Shown: positions 61,264 to 64,000 of the stretch, in pieces
Layout: each line of letters opens with the position of its first letter
Numbering within the stretch: position 1 is the stretch's first letter
Program-made: the position numbers and the translations under genes
Origin: CBDCVO01 sp965223085
Lineage (GTDB): Bacteria > Pseudomonadota > Gammaproteobacteria > Ga0077536
Assembly (NCBI GenBank): GCA_965223085.1
Contig: OZ244981.1
Coordinates: forward strand, 1,426,001 to 1,490,000
Length of the DNA stretch: 64,000 bases
Direction: 5' to 3'
Notes under the pieces: model-generated
Told to the model about the DNA's origin: nothing
Databases searched by the model: none
Seen by the model: only the letters and a program-made list of their open reading frames with translations

Positions 61264-63135
61264 ATGCGCATAGCCATAATGAGCAGATGGCTTCCTCGGC
61301 GACGCCTCTATCGCGGGCGTCGCACTTTGTTTGTCGTTGTCGCGTGTTGGTTGAGTATGCTGGCGAGTCCTTCCCAGGGTGGCCTGCTCGATAAGTTGGA
61401 TGCGTTCGACCCGACCCCATTAGGGCGCCAATTTCTGCCTCCCGAGCGCGCGTTCGCCGCCGCCGCCGAATCCGCGGCTGACGGCCTTCACGTAAAGTTC
61501 ACGATCGCTGCGGGCTACTATCTTTATCGGGACAAATTCAAATTCCAGCCCGTCGCACCTGCGACGTCGGTAGGCACAGCGCGCTTCCCGCCGGGCACGA
61601 TCATCGAAGACCCCGAATTTGGCCGCGTCGAAGTCTACTACGACTCGGTGGTTATTTTGCTCGCGACGACGCCCGCACCTGCGGCGATCACGGTTGCTTA
61701 TCAGGGCTGTGCCGAAAATGGGATTTGTTACCCACCGATGACTAAGACCGTGACGGCAACGCCCGTGGTAGCGCTTGAGGCGTCGCCACGCACGGCACCT
61801 GCATCGCCACAGCCACCCTTGTCTGAATCGGATCGATTGACAAATACGCTACGTGACGGGATCTCGATGGCGACCTTAGCGGCGTTTTATTTCTTCGGCT
61901 TATTGTTGGCCGCCACGCCGTGCGTTTTTCCGATGATACCGATCTTATCGGGCATTATCGTAGGCCAACAAGCGCCTATGAGTGCGTTGCGAGGTTTTTT
62001 GCTATCGCTAGTCTATGTCTTGGCAATGGCTTTGACTTATGCAGCCCTCGGCGTGATTGCGGGGCGTTTTGGGCAAAACCTGCAAATTTTGTTTCAACAC
62101 CCGTTGGCGATTGTGAGTTTCGCGGCAGTGTTTGTCTTGTTTGCGCTCGCGATGTTTGGGTTTTTCACCCTGCAAATTCCCGCACCGGTGCAATCTCGCC
62201 TCGATCGCTTGAGTCGTTCGCAGCGCGGCGGTACCGCGGTCGGCGTGGCTTTAATGGGCGTGCTCGCCACCGTTATCGTTGGGCCGTGTGTCGTGCCGCC
62301 GCTTGCCGGCGCATTAGTTTATTTATCCCAACAAGGCGATCCCTTGGTCGGCGGGGCGGCGCTGTTTGCGATGGGTTTGGGCATGGGTACGCCGCTGCTT
62401 CTTATCGGCGCCTCGGCGGGTCGCTACCTGCCACGCGCGGGCGCATGGATGGAGCGCATCAAATGGTTTTTTGGCGTGATCTTTTTGGGTTTAGCGATTT
62501 GGTTTCTCGCACGAGTATTGCCGGGACCCTTAAGCTTGATGTTGTGGGCCTTATTGTTGATCGCCGTGGCGGTGTATTTAGGGGCACTCGATCGCCTCTC
62601 GCAAACCGCCTCAGGGTGGTCGCGCTTGGCGCGTGGCTTTGGCGTCGCGGTGCTGTGCTACGGGATTGTGTTGATCGTCGGCGCCGCGGCAGGTGCCGAC
62701 GATCCGCTCGCACCCTTAGCGCCGCTGGCTGGCACCCGTAGCGGGATCGCGGCTACCGATGAGCTCGATGCGCGCCCCCGCGGTTTTACGGCCGTGAAAG
62801 GCAGTACCGATCTCGAAGCACAGCTCGCATCTGCAGGGCGTCCTGCACTGTTGGACTTCTATGCGGATTGGTGCATCGAATGCAAGCACCTCGAGCGCCG
62901 TACGTTTACCGATCGGCGTGTCCAAGCAGCGCTCGGCGATATCGTCTTGCTGCGCGCGGACATCACCGCATACGACGCCCAAGATCAGGCGCTATTGAAG
63001 CGTTTTGATCTCTTCGGTCCACCGGCGGTGTTGTTCTTCGACGCCGACGGTCGCGAACAGCGTCACCGCCGTGTGCTCGGCTACGTCCCCCCCGAAAAAT
63101 TCATCGCGCATCTGAGCGCGAACGATATGCCGTGA
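61264..63135 (+). CDS. dsbD: Thiol:disulfide interchange protein DsbD
   Basis: Passes electrons from cytoplasmic thioredoxin across the inner membrane to periplasmic oxidoreductases. The 623-residue protein has a signal peptide (about 1-40), an N-terminal alpha domain with the pair GCAENGICYPP, an eight-span beta domain with cysteines in ATPCVFPM and VGPCVVPP, and a C-terminal thioredoxin-like gamma domain with DWCIECK. The ATG at 61264 follows an in-frame TTG. Overlaps the downstream thioredoxin-like gene by 4 bases (GTGA), hinting that the latter is a DsbD client. Confidence 0.96.
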   Translation: MRIAIMSRWLPRRRLYRGRRTLFVVVACWLSMLASPSQGGLLDKLDAFDPTPLGRQFLPPERAFAAAAESAADGLHVKFTIAAGYYLYRDKFKFQPVAPATSVGTARFPPGTIIEDPEFGRVEVYYDSVVILLATTPAPAAITVAYQGCAENGICYPPMTKTVTATPVVALEASPRTAPASPQPPLSESDRLTNTLRDGISMATLAAFYFFGLLLAATPCVFPMIPILSGIIVGQQAPMSALRGFLLSLVYVLAMALTYAALGVIAGRFGQNLQILFQHPLAIVSFAAVFVLFALAMFGFFTLQIPAPVQSRLDRLSRSQRGGTAVGVALMGVLATVIVGPCVVPPLAGALVYLSQQGDPLVGGAALFAMGLGMGTPLLLIGASAGRYLPRAGAWMERIKWFFGVIFLGLAIWFLARVLPGPLSLMLWALLLIAVAVYLGALDRLSQTASGWSRLARGFGVAVLCYGIVLIVGAAAGADDPLAPLAPLAGTRSGIAATDELDARPRGFTAVKGSTDLEAQLASAGRPALLDFYADWCIECKHLERRTFTDRRVQAALGDIVLLRADITAYDAQDQALLKRFDLFGPPAVLFFDADGREQRHRRVLGYVPPEKFIAHLSANDMP

Positions 63136-63701
63136 TCCAGCCGCGGTTTGCAAGATGGTTACTGCTAGGCACCTTAGCGGGCGTCGCAGCGGGGGCCGGG
63201 TATGTCGTCGGCGAACGGCGCGACTCCGCGATCCCTGAAGCCCCGCACGGCGTCGCCGCGTCGCAAAATCCACATGCTAGCAACGTGCACACCTGGCGCT
63301 TGCCGGACAGCGCGGGGGTGGAGCGCGACTTCGCGCAATGGCGCGGCCAGGTCTTGGTGCTGAATTTTTGGGCTACTTGGTGTTCGCCGTGCATTCAAGA
63401 AATCGCTGGATTCGTTGAACTGCAGCACGAATACCAAGACCGCGGACTGCAAATCGTCGGCGTGGCGTTCGACGAAGCCGACGCGGTCGCAACATTCGCT
63501 CGTCGCCGGGGGGTTAACTATCCGATGTTGCTCGCTCCCGAGCGCGGCTTGGCGTTGATGGCAGCCCTAGGTAACGACATCGGTGGTTTACCGTTTACGG
63601 CGGTTTTTGACCGCGAAGGCCGCTTGTTGCAGATCCGCAAAGGTCCCTGGACCAAGGCGCAGGCCGCTGCGGCTGTAACACCGTTACTGTCGTTAAACTA
63701 A
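63132..63701 (+). CDS. TlpA/ResA-like membrane-anchored thioredoxin
   Basis: A 189-residue protein with one N-terminal anchor (about 8-27, WLLLGTLAGVAAGAGYVVGE) and a periplasmic redoxin domain with the active site WATWCSPCIQE (about 78-88) and the cis-Pro region GGLPFTAVF. This is the TlpA/ResA type of reductase, used for example in cytochrome c maturation or in reducing copper sites. The start is GTG at 63132, coupled to dsbD, which probably keeps it reduced. Confidence 0.92.
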   Translation: MIQPRFARWLLLGTLAGVAAGAGYVVGERRDSAIPEAPHGVAASQNPHASNVHTWRLPDSAGVERDFAQWRGQVLVLNFWATWCSPCIQEIAGFVELQHEYQDRGLQIVGVAFDEADAVATFARRRGVNYPMLLAPERGLALMAALGNDIGGLPFTAVFDREGRLLQIRKGPWTKAQAAAAVTPLLSLN

Positions 63702-63780
63702 TCTAATTTCGTCGAATGAGACGGCAATTGTCGCGAAAGCGTGCTAACATCGCTGCTTCGAAAATTTCCGATAGCAGCTC

Positions 63781-64000
63781 ATGGCGCGCCTCCTGCTGAT
63801 TAATGGTCCTAATCTGAACTTGCTCGGCAGCCGCGAACCGGCGACCTACGGCCGTCGCAGCCTGGCAGAAGTCGAAACGGCGGTAGTGGCGCAAGCGCGC
63901 ACCGCGGGTCATGAGCTGATGTGCTTTCAGAGCAACGCGGAGCACGAACTTATCGACCGCATTCATGTGGCCCGTGCCGAAGGAGTCGCCTTTATGGTGA
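63781..64000 (+). CDS. aroQ: 3-dehydroquinate dehydratase type II, 5' part
   Basis: Third step of the shikimate pathway. About 73 N-terminal residues are visible before the window ends. INGPNLNLLGSREPATYG carries the active-site Tyr (about Y23) and the loop Arg, and FQSNAEHELIDRIHVA matches the type II family. In many relatives the next position of the middle motif is EGE; here it is AEHE. accB and accC often follow but are outside. ATG at 63781. Confidence 0.95.
   Translation, partial: MARLLLINGPNLNLLGSREPATYGRRSLAEVETAVVAQARTAGHELMCFQSNAEHELIDRIHVARAEGVAFMV

Noticed and set aside
61082..61420. Minus-strand frame across the fxsA-dsbD gap (possible cutA)
   Set aside because: The translation shows no CutA motif and overlaps the start of dsbD; no gene is supported in the gap.
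1..64000. CRISPR arrays, insertion sequences, integrases or toxin-antitoxin pairs
   Set aside because: No repeated spacer pattern, transposase motif or terminal inverted repeats were found on reading the window.

Overview
The window is a gene-dense piece of a bacterial chromosome, roughly 55-60% GC by eye, and looks like a gammaproteobacterium outside the enteric group. The reasons are the gene orders fdx-coaD-rsmD-M16-M16-ftsY-rpoH, mnmE-yidC-rnpA-rpmH-dnaA-dnaN-recF-gyrB, bioBFCD divergent from comF, and glnE-ilvE next to cell-surface sugar genes, together with an aa3 cytochrome oxidase cluster and TamA/TamB. No rRNA, tRNA, insertion sequence, phage or CRISPR array was seen. Standard bacterial code is used: many genes end in TGA, often in ATGA or GTGA overlaps.

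Layout. 1-6.5 kb (minus): sodB (cut by the window edge), gamma-glutamyltransferase, Alvin-type ferredoxin, coaD, rsmD and a pair of M16 peptidases (one active, one lacking the zinc site). 6.6-8.6 kb (plus): ftsY and rpoH, with ftsEX missing between them and a perfect CIRCE element in front of rpoH. 8.7-17.1 kb (minus): a CPA2 antiporter with two RCK modules, tamB and tamA; TamA carries a lipobox. 17.5-29.8 kb: a CNNM/CorC-like protein, then the cytochrome c oxidase cluster (coxB, coxA, small assembly protein, ctaG, coxC, a serine hydrolase insert, surf1, a Sco-like protein, ctaA, ctaB, a membrane protein, a PEP-CTERM-like remnant). 30-34.6 kb: bioBFCD and comF. 34.7-44.7 kb: the replication-origin region (gyrB, recF, dnaN, dnaA on minus; rpmH, rnpA, yidC, mnmE on plus) with two parS-like sites inside recF and DnaA boxes on both sides of dnaA. 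44.7-56.8 kb: surface-glycan genes (DUF6165, three GT9 and two GT4 glycosyltransferases, an ELM1-like protein, a sulfotransferase) mixed with an enoyl-CoA hydratase/isomerase, an SDR, a gamma carbonic anhydrase, a Kir-type potassium channel broken by one in-frame TGA, and amtB with a sigma-54 promoter. 56.8-64 kb: ilvE, glnE, fxsA, dsbD, a TlpA-like thioredoxin and the start of aroQ.

How it fits together. The oxidase cluster encodes subunits I-III plus copper delivery (CtaG, Sco-like), heme O/A synthesis (CtaB, CtaA) and assembly (Surf1). The bio genes supply the late biotin steps, with BioC for the start of pimelate synthesis. GlnE and AmtB both belong to nitrogen control, and the amtB promoter fits NtrC/sigma-54 regulation. 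The most notable signals are the CIRCE element overlapping a sigma-E-like promoter at rpoH, parS embedded in recF coding sequence, the interrupted Kir channel, the likely lipidated TamA, and the breaks in usually conserved gene orders (ftsEX, yidD, mnmG-rsmG-parAB). All assignments come from reading motifs and gene order; no database search was run.
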